This document shows, one piece after another, positions 9,035 through 19,560 of a stretch of DNA of 64,000 nt. This DNA comes from Udaeobacter sp963836455 (lineage in GTDB: Bacteria > Verrucomicrobiota > Verrucomicrobiia > Chthoniobacterales > UBA10450), in assembly GCA_963836455.1 (NCBI GenBank), contig CAWIJH010000008.1:1-64000 (forward strand), given 5' to 3'. The position numbers and the translations under genes were made by a program. The first letter of the stretch is position 1. Each line of letters opens with the position of its first letter. Below the pieces are notes generated by a model. It had not been told where the DNA came from. It searched no databases and saw only the letters and a list, made by a program, of their open reading frames with translations.

Positions 9035-10279
9035 ATGCGATCTCCAATCAAAACCCTGATGTGGGTTGAGAACCATTTTCCGCAGGACACTCGTGTCAGG
9101 AACGAGGCGGCTTTACTCACTGACGCAGGTTACAACGTCTCGGTCATCGCGCTTCGGAAACTGGGCCAGCCGAGGCGTGAGACCGTTGACGGCGTCGAAG
9201 TTTACCGCGTGCCAACGCTGGAACTGTTTAAAAAGACTCCATCCGCGAGCGTTAACCGACTCAACCTGGCTCTTGTTAAGCTGAAATCCTTTCTTGGTTA
9301 TGTTGTTGAATACTGCTACTTCACGTCAGCCTGTCTCATAGTTAGCGCTTACATTCTTGTGACGCGTGGCTTCGACGTGATGCATGCTCATAATCCTCCC
9401 GATACCCTGTTCTTAGCGGCTTTGCCTTTCAAGCTGCTCGGAAAGAAATTTGTCTTCGACGAGCACGATCTCTGTCCGGAGCTTTACCGGTCTCGTTATA
9501 ACGCCGGAGAAGGAGTTTACACCCGATTCCTAAGAATGTTTGAATGGTGCAGCCTGAAACTTTCTGATGTCACGATCGCTACGAATGAATCGTATAAAGA
9601 AATACAAATTGAGCGGGCAAATAAGAATCCCGCCGATGTCTTCGTTGTAAGAAATGGGCCGAATCAAATGCGAATGACTCCGGCCGCGCCGAGCGCCCGT
9701 TTGAAAGGAATGAACAAGTCTATTCTATGCTACGTCGGCAGCCTGAATCCACAAGACGGTGTCGATTACCTGCTGCGTTCGCTGCGCCATTTACTGCATG
9801 GTCTGAAGCGTTCGGATTTTTACTGTGTGATAATGGGCACCGGAGACTCACTGCAAGATTTGCGTGATCTGGCTGGAAACCTGCAACTTAACGGTTGCGT
9901 CGAACTAACAGGCTTCATCTCCGACGAAGACCTGCAAGCTAATCTTGCGGCTGCCGACATTTGTGTGGATCCCGACCCCTCCAGCCCCTTGAACGACGTG
10001 TCTACTTGGATCAAGGTCATGGAATACATGGCGTCGGCGAAGCCGATCGTCTCTTTCGATCTGAAAGAAACCCGATTTTCTGCTAGAGACGCTGCCATCT
10101 ACGTCGAGCCAAACAACGAAGCCGAATTCGCGGAAGCTATCTCCCAACTCATGGATCGACCTGAGCTTCAGAACAAAATGGGGACTTATGGTCGCCGCCG
10201 GGTTGAGGAGGAGTTGCAATGGGCAAAGGTCGGGAAGAACCTGCTCTCTGCGTATGAGACCCTCTTCGCAAAGAAATGA
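9035..10279 (+). CDS. Glycosyltransferase family 4 (GT-B fold)
   Basis: Retaining sugar transferase adding a residue to the lipid-linked repeat unit. The opening (TLMWVENHFPQDTRVRNEA) is typical of GT4 acceptor-domain starts; FDEHDLCPELY near residue 150, ILCYVGSLNPQDGVDYLL near 230 and the donor-domain EYMASAKPIVSFDL near 330 complete the GT-B pattern. 414 aa is standard. ATG 9035 lies 26 bp after algD, suggesting co-transcription. Donor and acceptor sugars cannot be read from sequence. Confidence 0.88.
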   Translation: MRSPIKTLMWVENHFPQDTRVRNEAALLTDAGYNVSVIALRKLGQPRRETVDGVEVYRVPTLELFKKTPSASVNRLNLALVKLKSFLGYVVEYCYFTSACLIVSAYILVTRGFDVMHAHNPPDTLFLAALPFKLLGKKFVFDEHDLCPELYRSRYNAGEGVYTRFLRMFEWCSLKLSDVTIATNESYKEIQIERANKNPADVFVVRNGPNQMRMTPAAPSARLKGMNKSILCYVGSLNPQDGVDYLLRSLRHLLHGLKRSDFYCVIMGTGDSLQDLRDLAGNLQLNGCVELTGFISDEDLQANLAAADICVDPDPSSPLNDVSTWIKVMEYMASAKPIVSFDLKETRFSARDAAIYVEPNNEAEFAEAISQLMDRPELQNKMGTYGRRRVEEELQWAKVGKNLLSAYETLFAKK

Positions 10280-10346
10280 ACGACTTCTGTGAAGCCCACA
10301 AGCGGGAAGAAGTTCAACAAACACAGTTCCAGACCGGCTCGGCCCT

Positions 10347-10880
10347 TTGCTGAATAAATCATTACCTCTATTCGTGACTACCCGGGTTTCATCCACTCAG
10401 CCATTAGGCGAGACCTTTCTGGCAAAGCCAGAGATCCGTCACGCAGGAATTGTAGATGTTGAGTTTGGTGAAGACGTCACTGTCATACAGCCTGTCAATC
10501 TCTATGGATGCACGATTGGAGACGGCAGCTTCGTTGGGCCATTTGTAGAGATACAAAAGGGCGTAAATATCGGCAAGCGATGCCGGATTCAGTCGCACTC
10601 ATTCATCTGTGAGCTCGTCACGATCGGGGACGAGTGCTTCATTTCCCATGGCGCAATGTTTGTTAACGACCTGTTCGGTACCGGCGGACCCGCCGAAAAT
10701 CCGGAGCTTTGGCGACCGACTAAACTTGGCAATCGTGTGAGCGTTGGAACAAATGCCACGATCCTTCCGGTGACGATCTGCGATCAAGTGGTTATTGGAG
10801 CCGGCGCAGTTGTTACCAAGGATATTACCGTTCCCGGAATTTACGCAGGCAATCCAGCCCGCCTTCTCCGCCGGCTTTGA
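10347..10880 (+). CDS. Left-handed beta-helix N-acetyltransferase, WbpD-like
   Basis: Hexapeptide-repeat acetyltransferase, probably acetylating the C3 amine of a UDP-amino-uronic acid. Seen: repeated (I/V)GxG turns (CTIGDGSFVGPF, VNIGKRCRIQSHSFI), the ISHGAMFVND segment whose histidine is the usual active-site position, and the closing coil IGAGAVVTKDITVPGIYAGNPA. 177 aa from TTG 10347; GTG 10374 is an equally good start. It directly precedes a DegT aminotransferase, the usual WbpD-WbpE neighbourhood. Substrate assignment rests on that context. Confidence 0.82.
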   Translation: MLNKSLPLFVTTRVSSTQPLGETFLAKPEIRHAGIVDVEFGEDVTVIQPVNLYGCTIGDGSFVGPFVEIQKGVNIGKRCRIQSHSFICELVTIGDECFISHGAMFVNDLFGTGGPAENPELWRPTKLGNRVSVGTNATILPVTICDQVVIGAGAVVTKDITVPGIYAGNPARLLRRL

Positions 10881-10943
10881 TCGGAGAAGACATTCTAGTC
10901 GTCACTCTTCAGTCCTCGGTCCTTCGCCATCCGTTCTCTATCC

Positions 10944-12037
10944 ATGACAATTCCGATTGTTGACCTGTACGCGCAGTACCTAACGATCAAACAAGAGATC
11001 GACCGCGCGATTGCCGAAGTCATCGCAGAGTCGGCTTACATTCGCGGGCGGCACGTAGACGCCTTTGAGCAGGCATGGGCGAGCGCGCTTGGCGTGAAGC
11101 ATTGTATCTCCTGTGCGAATGGGACAGACGCGATCTACATTGCTCTGAGGGGACTTCGTGTAAAGCCCGGCGACGAGGTCATCACATCAGCACATTCCTC
11201 GATCTCAACATCGGAGACAATCACGCAGGCGGGCGGCCGGGTCGTATTCTGTGACACAGATGAGGAAACGTTCACGATCGATCCCGACGATATCCAACGA
11301 AAGATCACACCCGCCACAGTTGGCATTATTCCAGTCCATCTTTACGGGCAGCCGGCCGATATGGATGCGATCATGGCGATCGCAAGAAGGCACAATCTTT
11401 GGGTCATAGAGGATTGTGGCCAGGCGCATCTTGCCAGATACAAGGGGCGACACGTTGGAACCTTTGGAGACGCTGCGACGTTTTCGTTTTACCCGGGTAA
11501 AAACCTCGGCGCCTACGGCGACGCCGGATGCGTTGTGACTAATGACGATCGACTTGCCGAGTGGATGACGACTTTCGCCCGGCACGGCGGAAAAGGCGAT
11601 CACATCATGGAAGGAATCAACAGCCGCATGGATGGCCTGCAAGCGGCCATCCTAAATGCAAAATTGCCTTATTTACCTGCATGGACTGAGGCACGCCGTA
11701 GTGTTGCTGCGTGTTATGATGAGCTTCTCGAAGACGTGGGCGATGTTATCACACCGAAAATCGCTCCTGGCCGCGACCACGTTTACCATCTCTATGTCAT
11801 TCGCACAGAAAACCGGGATACATTGAGAGAGTATCTTACCCAGGCAGGCATCTCCACCGTTTTGAACTACCCTAGGGCATTGCCATTTTATCCTGCTTAC
11901 GCTCATCTCGGCCACATTCCGAAGATTTTCCCGTCGCCTGCTTTAATCAATCCCGCATCTTATCATTGCCGATCTATCCGGAGATGACAAAAGAGATGAT
12001 TACTCACACCGTTGAGTGTATCGGCGAGCTTCTTTAA
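10944..12037 (+). CDS. Second DegT-family sugar aminotransferase, WbpE-like (frameshift near C-terminus)
   Basis: PLP-dependent aminotransferase with SFYPGKNLGAYGDAG (Schiff-base lysine) and VIEDCGQAHLARYKG. The frame from ATG 10944 ends at 11987, but its last ~15 residues are out of frame. Reading one base over from about 11953 restores a normal family ending (RILSLPIYPEMTKEMI) that stops at 12035-12037; this is best explained by a single-base deletion near 11953. Adjacent to the WbpD-like acetyltransferase, so it probably supplies that enzyme's amino-sugar substrate. It resembles the 2152 gene throughout but has its own sequence, so it is not a recent duplicate. Confidence 0.86.
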
Positions 12038-12212
12038 AGAATTTCAAGAACCGGATAGCAGCCCGGCGAAAGTAATCCAATTTGCAGAGCGTCGCTGACC
12101 GTGATCTCCCAGAATCTTCGAGCTGTTGCGATGCCTCGGAATCGGTGGATGTGCATGGCTTGATGCCACTTCTCGCGTTATTAGCCGGCTTCAACAAATG
12201 GTTTCGTAATCG

Positions 12213-13648
12213 ATGAATCCACTCGTGCCTCATATTGCCAGCTTGTTCGGCATTGGTCTGTCCCGATCCCTGGCCCTTTTTCTCACAATTGCCCTTATTA
12301 TCTTTCTTTTCAGGCGAGACATTCGGGAAAGGCCCGATGTCACCGGCGCGCTTTGGCTTCCGGTCCTTTGGCTGGTGCTCGGTTGCTCAAGATCCGTTTC
12401 CGCATGGCTCAACATCTTCGGCTTGCCTGTGGGCGGGGGCGCTTCAGTGGAAGAGGGAAGTCCGCTGGATGCGTGTTTTTACTTCGGACTGGTCATAGTG
12501 GGCTTTTGTGTCCTCGCTAAAAGACAAGTCCGTCTTTCGGAAGTTGTTTCCAACAACGGTTGGCTGATCGTTTTCTTGCTCTACTGTTTGATTTCCATCA
12601 CCTGGTCCGATTTTCCCTTCGTGGCCTTCAAGCGGTGGATCAAAATTCTTGGTCATCCGATCATGGTGCTGATCGTCCTTACGGAACCGGATCCCAAAGA
12701 AGCGTTGATCCGGTTGATGAAGCGATGCGCCTATATCATCGTCCCTGTCTCCATTCTCTGGATCAAATATTATCCTGAATTGGGACGGGGTTTTAGCCGA
12801 TGGGGCGGGGCAATGACGAACGGGCATCGCCATGGACAAAAACATGCTCGGTGGCGGATTGTCTGATCCTGGGCTACTTTTTCTTTTGGTATTTGCTGCA
12901 AATTTGGCAAACTGAGCGGAGCAGGTGGAGACGGAATGAGCTTCGGCTGATCGCCGGGTTTGTGATCGGTATCTGGTGGCTTTTTTCACAGGCCCACAGT
13001 GCTACAGCTGTTCACATCGTTTGATCGTAGGGATACTGGTCGTCGTGTTTGTCGGCATCCGTTCTATAAACAAGAATCTGATCGGGACATACATGCTTAG
13101 TAGCATTGGTTCTCATTATCGTAGCAGAAGCTGGCATTTGGGATTTCGGGGCGTATGTCCGAGAGTCTAGGCAGGGGCTCCGAGTTGTCGGGGAGAACGA
13201 CCCCTCTGGACGGCCCTCCTGGGCATGCATACCAATCCGATTCTTGGGACGGGATTTGAAAGCTTCTGGTTGGGGGACAGGCCAAAGGCAGCTGGAAGGA
13301 ATTTTCTATTATATCCCAAACCAGGCCCATAATGGCTATTTGGAAACTTATTTGACCTTGGGAGTAGTTGGGGTGTTTCTCCTGATTGGATTGTTTGTTG
13401 CTACATTCTGGAAAATACGCTCGGAGCTTTTTCAGAATTTTGAAATGGCACGATATCGATTGGGCTTTCTCGCGGCGGTAGTCGTGTACAACTGGACCGA
13501 AGCGGCGTTCAAAACGATAAATCCGCTCTGGTTTGTTTTCTATCTCATCGCGATGGACTATCCACGAATTCGTTTTGCCCCTGCCGAAGCATCCGAGGTT
13601 GAGAGCACGGAAGAGACCAGGGAATTGGTGTATGCCGAAGGACCCTGA
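12213..13648 (+). CDS. Wzy / O-antigen ligase-type membrane protein (several frameshifts)
   Basis: Polytopic inner-membrane protein of the O-antigen polymerase/ligase superfamily. Four overlapping frames (12213-12866, 12800-13024, 12976-13170, 13106-13648) give successive parts of one protein: many hydrophobic helices, then a periplasmic loop, then NQAHNGYLETYLTLGVVGV, the conserved His-containing family motif followed by a TM helix. Breaks are near 12815, 12855, 13000, 13105 and 13200-13310. Each is a simple one- or two-base shift in otherwise coherent protein sequence, so either sequencing errors or a recently inactivated gene. Polymerase versus ligase cannot be decided; given the Wzx/Wzc context I favour the repeat-unit polymerase. 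Confidence 0.7.
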
Positions 13649-15315
13649 CGGCGAAGGCAACGTTCGCCGCTGCTCAACACCGGGAGTACGCCTTACTGCC
13701 CTGGTTTTGCTTGCTGCCACGTCTGATTCTCGCTTTTTCGCGCTTGGCGGGAGCAACAACAATCAACGCAAACAGTGCATCACAGTCCGATGTTGCGGCC
13801 GCAATCGGCTCAGCCATTGACGGCGATATTGTAATCATACCCGCTGGAACGGCCACTTGGACTCGCACATTGCCAGTCACGAAAGCGATCACGCTGCAAG
13901 GCGCAGGCATGGGCGCGACCATCATTAAGGACAATGCCAGCAACGTTAAGCTGATCGATTGCTCGCTTGTCGCCTCGCGACTGACCAGAATCACAGGGAT
14001 AGAGTTCCAAGACGGCGGCAGGACGCCAACAGCTGCGGCACCGGGCGGCATCATTCATATTGAGGGGAGCAACACGAACGGAAGCCTGTTCAGATTCGAC
14101 CATTGCAAATGGACTGATCTAAACGGCTTCTTCGTGGCGAATACAGTCATCGGCGTCGTAGATCACAACATCGTTACGGTTGGGAATCATGTTTACGAAT
14201 GGATTTATCCATACGGAAGCGTGTGGAACGGGGCAGCGTACGGGGATGGCAGTTGGGCCGCGCCAGCGAACTACGGGTCATCACAGTTCTTGTTTATTGA
14301 GGACAACACATTCACTTGCACTCGAACGACAATTCAGGGAACACTTACCGACGGTTTCAACGGCGCGCGATTCGTTGTTCGGCACAACAGCATCAACAAC
14401 TTCGTAATCGGGAATCACGGCACTGAGTCGCCGGGGCGCGGGCGCAGCAGCCGGGCGATGGAGATTTACAACAATCGGATCGACTGTCATCACGTTAATC
14501 GCTATGTGTCCGGCGCCAGAGGCGGCGGCGAGTTGTTCCACCACAACACCATCACGAACTGTGGCGGTACAAGCACATTAGCAACACTTAGCGCGTTCAG
14601 AATGATAGCGCCGTTTTTCCAGTGGGGCGGCGCGGACGGAACGAATGGATGGGACAAGAACAATCCGGTAATCCGTTCTATTCAGGAACAGCAGCAAGCG
14701 CAGGCAAGCTCACTGTTACCGCTTCAGGTAGTCCGTGGGCGCTTAATCAATGGGCAGGCTACACGATTAAGAAGAACTTCTGGCTCTGGCGGATTCGCCT
14801 ACATCGACAGCAATAGTGCGAACACCATCAAATTTAGTTCCGGATTCAATAGCAATCTGTCATTCACGGCAGGAGACACGTTCAAAATCAACAAGGTGAA
14901 TCAATCAATCGACCAAGCGGGCGTTGGACAAAGCACACTACTTAGTGGTGACAACCCCACGCCGCCGCCGAACTGGAATCAGGTGGTTGAGCCTTGCTAC
15001 ATCTGGAACAACACGAGTGACGGACAGCCGTTTAACACTTTCTCTGCTGAGACATCGAACATTAAGCAGGGAGTTAATTACTTTAACAACATGGCGATGC
15101 CGGGATACACGGAGTATGTTTATCCGCATCCGCTGGTAACTGGCAATCCGCCGCCGGGTCGACCGTCAAGTTCGCCCGCAGCGACCCGGACTTCCCTGCG
15201 CAGACCCTGGGGGGGCAAGAAGCAGGAGACAAAGCGGGTAAGAAAACCAGCAAAAAAAGCGAAAGAGAACCCGACCAATGAAACGGCTGAAGGTAAGGAA
15301 AATCTCGGCGACTGA
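13632..15315 (+). CDS. Secreted right-handed parallel beta-helix protein, copy A (frameshifts)
   Basis: Predicted exported beta-helix (pectate-lyase-like fold) protein; function unknown, perhaps polysaccharide binding or cleavage. The longest frame begins at 13711, but ATG 13632 in the next frame gives MPKDPDGEGNVRR and LTALVLLAA; joining it to LILAFSRLAGA after a one-base shift near 13720 creates a normal signal peptide. The body is ~96% identical in DNA to copy B (62160). Between about 14660 and 14780 copy A is one base out of frame and then returns: copy B reads NPFYSGTAASAGN where copy A reads an unrelated string. The tail differs from copy B: Lys-rich (KKQETKRVRKPAKKAKE) rather than Gln/Arg-rich. 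Confidence 0.75.
13885..15110 (+). repeat. Direct repeat, left copy (pairs with 62358-63583)
   Basis: 1,226 bp aligned by eye to 62358-63583 with a constant offset of 48,473 bases at both ends. I count about 50 substitutions (roughly 96% identity) plus one single-base deletion near 14665 and one compensating insertion near 14780. Identity stops abruptly on both sides: the signal-peptide regions and the C-terminal tails are unrelated. Confidence 0.85.
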
Positions 15316-15348
15316 AACTACAGGTTGAAGGCCCACCCGGCTACCGTC

Positions 15349-16423
15349 ATGAATTCCGACTACATCGTATCGCGGGATGAGCGAATCTTAGTCACCGGAT
15401 CTAATGGTTTCATCGGAACCAAAGTGGTCGAGAAACTTCTCGAATACGGCTTTACAAATCTCCGCTGTTTCGTTCGGCCCTCGAGTTACCTTGGTCGGCC
15501 TCCAGTAGCGTGTTCGACCAAGGTTCGATGCCGAAAGAAATGTCGAGCTTGTTACAGGGGATCTTCTGTCCCGCGATGACTGTCAGAAAGCTGCTGAAGG
15601 GATTTCGATCATTTACCATCTCGCGGCGGGCATGGAAAAATCCTTTGCGGGTGCATTTATGAACTCGGCACTGGCCACGCGGAATCTGATGGATGGCATT
15701 TCTCCAATTCGGCAAGCCAAAGCGTTTTGTGAATATCAGTTCGTTTGCGGTCTATTCGAACCTGACCCTGAAACGTGGCGCCTGCTCGATGAGACGTGCC
15801 CGTTGGAAGATGCGCCCCAGGAACGTTTTGATCCCTACGGTTTCGGCAAACTCAAGCAAGAAGAACTGGTGAAAGAATACGGCAGTAAATATGAACTGCC
15901 CTATGTGATTGTTCGCCCAGGATATGTCTTCGGGCCCGGCAAACGAGAATTGAGCGGTCGCGTCGGTAATAGCACCTTTGGACTTTTCGTCCAGGTGAGC
16001 GGCGCGCAGTCCTTGCCGCTGACCTTTGTCGATAACTGTGCTGAGGCCATTGTGCTAGCCGGTCTCAGGGCCGGGATTAATGGTGAGGTCTTTAATGTTG
16101 TGGATGACGAACTACCGACTGGCCGCCAATTCTTAAAAGCCTACAGGAACAAGGCAAAATCGCTTCTTTCGATTAGACTTCCGTATGTTGTCGGTTACAC
16201 CATGTGCCTGCTCTGGGAGAAGTACTCCAGGTGGTCAAAAAAACAGCTACCCCCTGTTTTTAATCGGCGCCGCTGCTCTGCCGAATGGAAAGGAAATCGC
16301 TACTCCAACCAGAAGCTCAAAGAACGGCTGGGCTGGAAGCCGCGGGTCCCGATGGACCGGGCGATGGAGGCGTTTCTGGCGCAGTTTGCATTGAACGGAA
16401 ACGATGACCCGTTGAAGCGTTGA
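15349..16423 (+). CDS. NAD-dependent epimerase/dehydratase, extended SDR (frameshifts)
   Basis: Nucleotide-sugar or sugar-lipid SDR. From ATG 15349: ILVTGSNGFIGTKVVEKLL is the NAD-binding GxxGxxG motif. The frame breaks near 15500 and resumes as VELVTGDLLSRDDCQ, then YHLAAGMEKSF, and is again out of frame from about 15700 to 15770, where another frame reads FGKPKRFVNISSFAVYS, the usual Ser-containing strand. Catalytic Tyr and Lys are in PYGFGKLKQEE. The C-terminus reads RYSNQKLKERLGWKP, typical of the family. The next gene is a Gfo/Idh oxidoreductase 46 bp downstream; an SDR-Gfo pair also occurs at 45-47 kb. Confidence 0.78.
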
Positions 16424-16469
16424 ACCCCGTGGCTAATCACTGACCACTTATAACTGATCACCATTCACG

Positions 16470-17693
16470 ATGTTAAAAATCGGAATCGTCGGTTGCGGAA
16501 AGATTGCGGACCAGCATGTGGACGCGATCCATCGCATTCCTGATTGTGAGGTTGTCGCTCTTTGCGATCGAGAACCGCTCATGGCGAAGCAGCTGGGCGA
16601 ACGTTTTGGGATTTCTGCATGCTTTTCTGAGTTGTCGGAAATGCTGGAGGCGGCGCGGCTCGACGTTGTTCATATTACAACTCCGCCACAGAGCCATTAT
16701 TCGCTTGCCAAACAATGCCTCGAATCTGGAAGCCATGTTTATTTGGAAAAACCTTTCACCATCACAGCCGGGGAGGCGGAATCGTTGATTCGGGTGGCAG
16801 AGCGTCGCGATCTAAAAATTACGGCCGGGCACAACCTGCAATTCACGCCTGAGACGCTGGAGATGCGCCAACTGTTAGCAGAAGGATTTCTCGGCGGAAA
16901 ACCGGTACACTTGGAAAGCCATTTCTCCTATGACCTCGGCGACACAACTTACGTGAGCGCGCTACTTGGTAATCGCCAGCACTGGGTTCGCCGATTACCG
17001 GGACAATTGCTGCACAACATCATCAGCCATGGAATAGCCAAACTGGCCGAATTCCTCGATGACGATTTGATCGAAATCGTCGGCACGGCACATCAAAGCG
17101 AGCAACTCAAGAATCTGGGCGCACCGGAAGTCCTGGACGAGTTAAGAGTCCTGATCCGAGATAAGAGCGGGACAACAGCGTTCTTTTGTTTTTCGACACA
17201 GATCAAGGGTCTCAACGAGTTGCGCATTTACGGCCCGGCCAATTCAGTGACTGTCGATATTGCCACCGGAAGTTTAACTCGAAAGCAGAGTCGCGCGTAC
17301 AAAAGCTACCTCACTTATTTTATTCCACCGCTGAAAAATGCCAGAGAGCATCTTAGGAACGCAAGATGCAATGTAATCAATTTTCTTCGCAGACGACGGT
17401 ATCAGGATTTCGGCATGAAGGAGCTCATTGAACGTTTTTACAACAGCATCCGTCTGCGAGGCGAACCGCCCATCCCGTATCGCGAAATCATTTTAACAGC
17501 CCGAATTATGGATGAGATCTTTTCTCAGATCTATCGCGGCAGCGAAGCGAGCAGCCAGGCGACAGCCGACAGGCGACAGGCAGCTGCAAGCAGCACAGGA
17601 ACCGCATGTTTCACTGGTCAGCTTCATACTGAGTCAATCATCACTCTCTGCAAATCGAATGAAGTACGTCTTAATCACCCCCGCGCACAATGA
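16470..17693 (+). CDS. Gfo/Idh/MocA-family oxidoreductase
   Basis: Two-domain NAD(P)-dependent oxidoreductase. Rossmann motif IGIVGCGKIADQH at residues 4-16, family motif VYLEKPFTI around 93, and LLHNIISHGIAKL carrying a conserved histidine. The C-terminal ~45 residues (after SQIYRGSEASS) look unlike the family and overlap the next gene's start by 35 bp, so the true stop may be earlier if an indel lies near 17560-17640. Pairs with the SDR just upstream. Substrate not predictable. Confidence 0.8.
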   Translation: MLKIGIVGCGKIADQHVDAIHRIPDCEVVALCDREPLMAKQLGERFGISACFSELSEMLEAARLDVVHITTPPQSHYSLAKQCLESGSHVYLEKPFTITAGEAESLIRVAERRDLKITAGHNLQFTPETLEMRQLLAEGFLGGKPVHLESHFSYDLGDTTYVSALLGNRQHWVRRLPGQLLHNIISHGIAKLAEFLDDDLIEIVGTAHQSEQLKNLGAPEVLDELRVLIRDKSGTTAFFCFSTQIKGLNELRIYGPANSVTVDIATGSLTRKQSRAYKSYLTYFIPPLKNAREHLRNARCNVINFLRRRRYQDFGMKELIERFYNSIRLRGEPPIPYREIILTARIMDEIFSQIYRGSEASSQATADRRQAAASSTGTACFTGQLHTESIITLCKSNEVRLNHPRAQ

Positions 17694-18568
17694 AGAAGCG
17701 TTCATTGAAAGGACCCTCGCGTCCATGGTTGCACAGACGCGGTTGCCTGAGCGATGGGTGATAGTGGACGATGGTTCGACCGACCGAACAGCGCAAATCG
17801 TCGAAGGTTATGCGAGCCGCTATCAATGGATCGAACTCTTCAGGACGCCGGAGCGCAGTGATCGAAGTTTTGCTGGAAAGGTTCACGCTTTCAATGCCGG
17901 CTTGGAACGGGCTCGATCGCTTGAGTTTGACGTGATCGGAAACCTTGATGCCGACCTTTCGTTCGACCCAGAATACCTGGAGTTTCTGATTGGAAAGTTT
18001 GCAGAAGATCCACGGCTAGGCGTCGCCGGGACGCCGTTTACCGAGGATGACGGTTACGACACTGCCCGCGATAGTTTCGAAGGTGAGAACCATGTAGCTG
18101 GCGGATGTCAGCTTTTCCGGCGCCAGTGTTTTGAGGAAGTAGGCGGTTACATCCCGAACCCGGCGGGAGGGATTGACTGGATCGCGGTAACAACAGCGCG
18201 GATGAAGGGATGGAAGACGAGGTCCTTTCCTGAAAAGCGGTTCCATCATTACCGGAGCGTTGGGTACAGCCGGGAAGGAGCAGTTTGGCAGCAAGCTTTT
18301 CATATGGGGAAAAGGATTACTATTTAGGCGGCTCGCCTTTGTGGCAGCTATTCCGCGTGGCTTATCGATGCCACAAAGCGACCGGCTACTGACGGCTTGG
18401 CACTGCTCTCCGGTTACTGCTGGGCCGCTTTACGAGCGGATCGAGCGACCAGTTTCTTCTGAATTGATGCGGTTCCACCGACAGGAGCAGATGAAAAAAT
18501 TGGGAGCCATTCTTCGCACGCTTTTAAAGCTAAAGAAAGTAGACAACTTTTCTCTAGCAATTGAATAG
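17659..18568 (+). CDS. Glycosyltransferase family 2 (frameshifted C-terminus)
   Basis: GT-A fold sugar transferase. ATG 17659 gives YVLITPAHNEEAFIERTL, the standard GT2 opening; VIVDDGSTD and the metal-binding NLDADLSFDP follow, then GGCQLFRRQCFEEVGG and the acceptor-side GIDWIAVTTARMKGW. The frame stops at 18327 after HMGKRITI; one base over, the sequence continues as YYLGGSPLWQLFRVAYRC and, after another shift near 18400, as RPVSSELMRFHRQEQMKKL to a stop at 18568. The first break is at a GGGGAAAA run, a likely homopolymer error. Confidence 0.8.
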
Positions 18569-18757
18569 CGGACCGACAAATTAAAAAGGCAGAGTCCACA
18601 GTTGATGGTCAATTTGAGCCGCGAGATGCGAATGACACGCAGCCCGGACGCACGAGGATATGAGGAGTTGCGACGCTATTCACAGTCTCGTAACAGACAT
18701 TCTTGGGCATCGCCTTTGTTGCGATCCGCAAGAGATCCAGGAATTTCGAGTTTAAGT

Positions 18758-19262
18758 ATGCATGTCAAAGAGAAAGACACGGACTGCAGGTCTGAGAACT
18801 TGTTATCTGCAATTAAAAATCGGATACTACAGCAACTGGCGATGTCCGTTCCTGGCGGCGCGGGTCTGCGCGTGGCCCTACATCGCCTCAGAGGCGTGCG
18901 CATCGGGAAAGATGTATGGATTGGCTATCAAGCTCTTATCGAAACGGGATATCCGAGCTCTTGTCTCCATTGGGGATCGCAGCTATTATTGGGATTCGCT
19001 CTACGATCATCGCACATTTTCAGGAGCAGAGGGGAGTGACGATCGAGGAAGACGTTTATGTTGGAGCTTGTGCGTTGATCTTGCCGGGGGTGACACTTGG
19101 TCGAGGCGCTGTCGTGTTGCGGGAAGTGTTGTCACGATGTCTGTTCCGCCAATGACAGTGGTTCAAGGCAATCCGGCGAAGCAGGTGGCTAGATGTGGAA
19201 TCCCGCTGGGATTAGAAACCTCACGGACGGCGTTCATGCGGCAATTGAAGAAGATAAAGTGA
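18758..19262 (+). CDS. Left-handed beta-helix (hexapeptide) acyltransferase (frameshifted)
   Basis: Small acyltransferase of the maltose/serine-acetyltransferase type. Pieces in three frames join to one protein: from ATG 18758, LRGVRIGKDVWIGYQALIE; then IIGIRSTIIAHFQEQ with the likely catalytic His; then GVTIEEDVYVGACALILPGVTLGRGAV; then GSVVTMSVPPMTVVQGNPAKQVAR, the usual last coil. Shifts lie near 18950-18990 and 19110-19125. It comes 33 bp before the carrier-protein gene, so it could use carrier-bound acyl or aminoacyl groups, but acetyl-CoA is the family norm. Confidence 0.75.
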
Positions 19263-19295
19263 GACATGAATGTCTAGCATGAACAACCGGATACG

Positions 19296-19558
19296 ATGGA
19301 CATTGATAAGGTTACATTTGAATTGCGCGCGTTTGTCCGAGAACAATTTGGTATTCCCGAAAACGACTCTGATTTCAACGACGAAGTCAATTTGTTCAAT
19401 TACGGATACATTGATTCTTTTGGAGCGGTAGAATTGACAGGATTTATAGAGAGACAATTCGCGATCCGCTTGACCGAGTCGGATTGGGCTAGCTTCCCAT
19501 CAGCACGATACGGGAGATCTCAATGTTTGTTGCAAAGCGCCAAAAAGGGGAAATATAG
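19296..19558 (+). CDS. Acyl/aminoacyl carrier protein (frameshift near 3' end)
   Basis: Phosphopantetheine-binding carrier protein of about 87 residues. Seen: an N-terminal helix (DKVTFELRAFVREQFGI), an acidic loop, then NYGYIDSFGAVELTGFIE, where the serine of the D-S motif is the expected phosphopantetheine attachment site, and DWASFP at the start of the last helix. The original frame runs on past 19500, but one base over gives STIREISMFVAKRQKG and a stop at 19556-19558, two bases before the next ATG. It directly precedes the synthetase-like ligase, the gene order expected of an amino acid:[carrier protein] ligase and its partner. Confidence 0.75.
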
Positions 19559-19560
19559 TC

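Noticed and set aside
13674..14103. Minus-strand frames conserved between both beta-helix copies (also 61925-62576)
   Set aside because: Conservation follows from the DNA identity of the two copies; no domain, and the plus-strand product has a signal peptide and a coherent fold.
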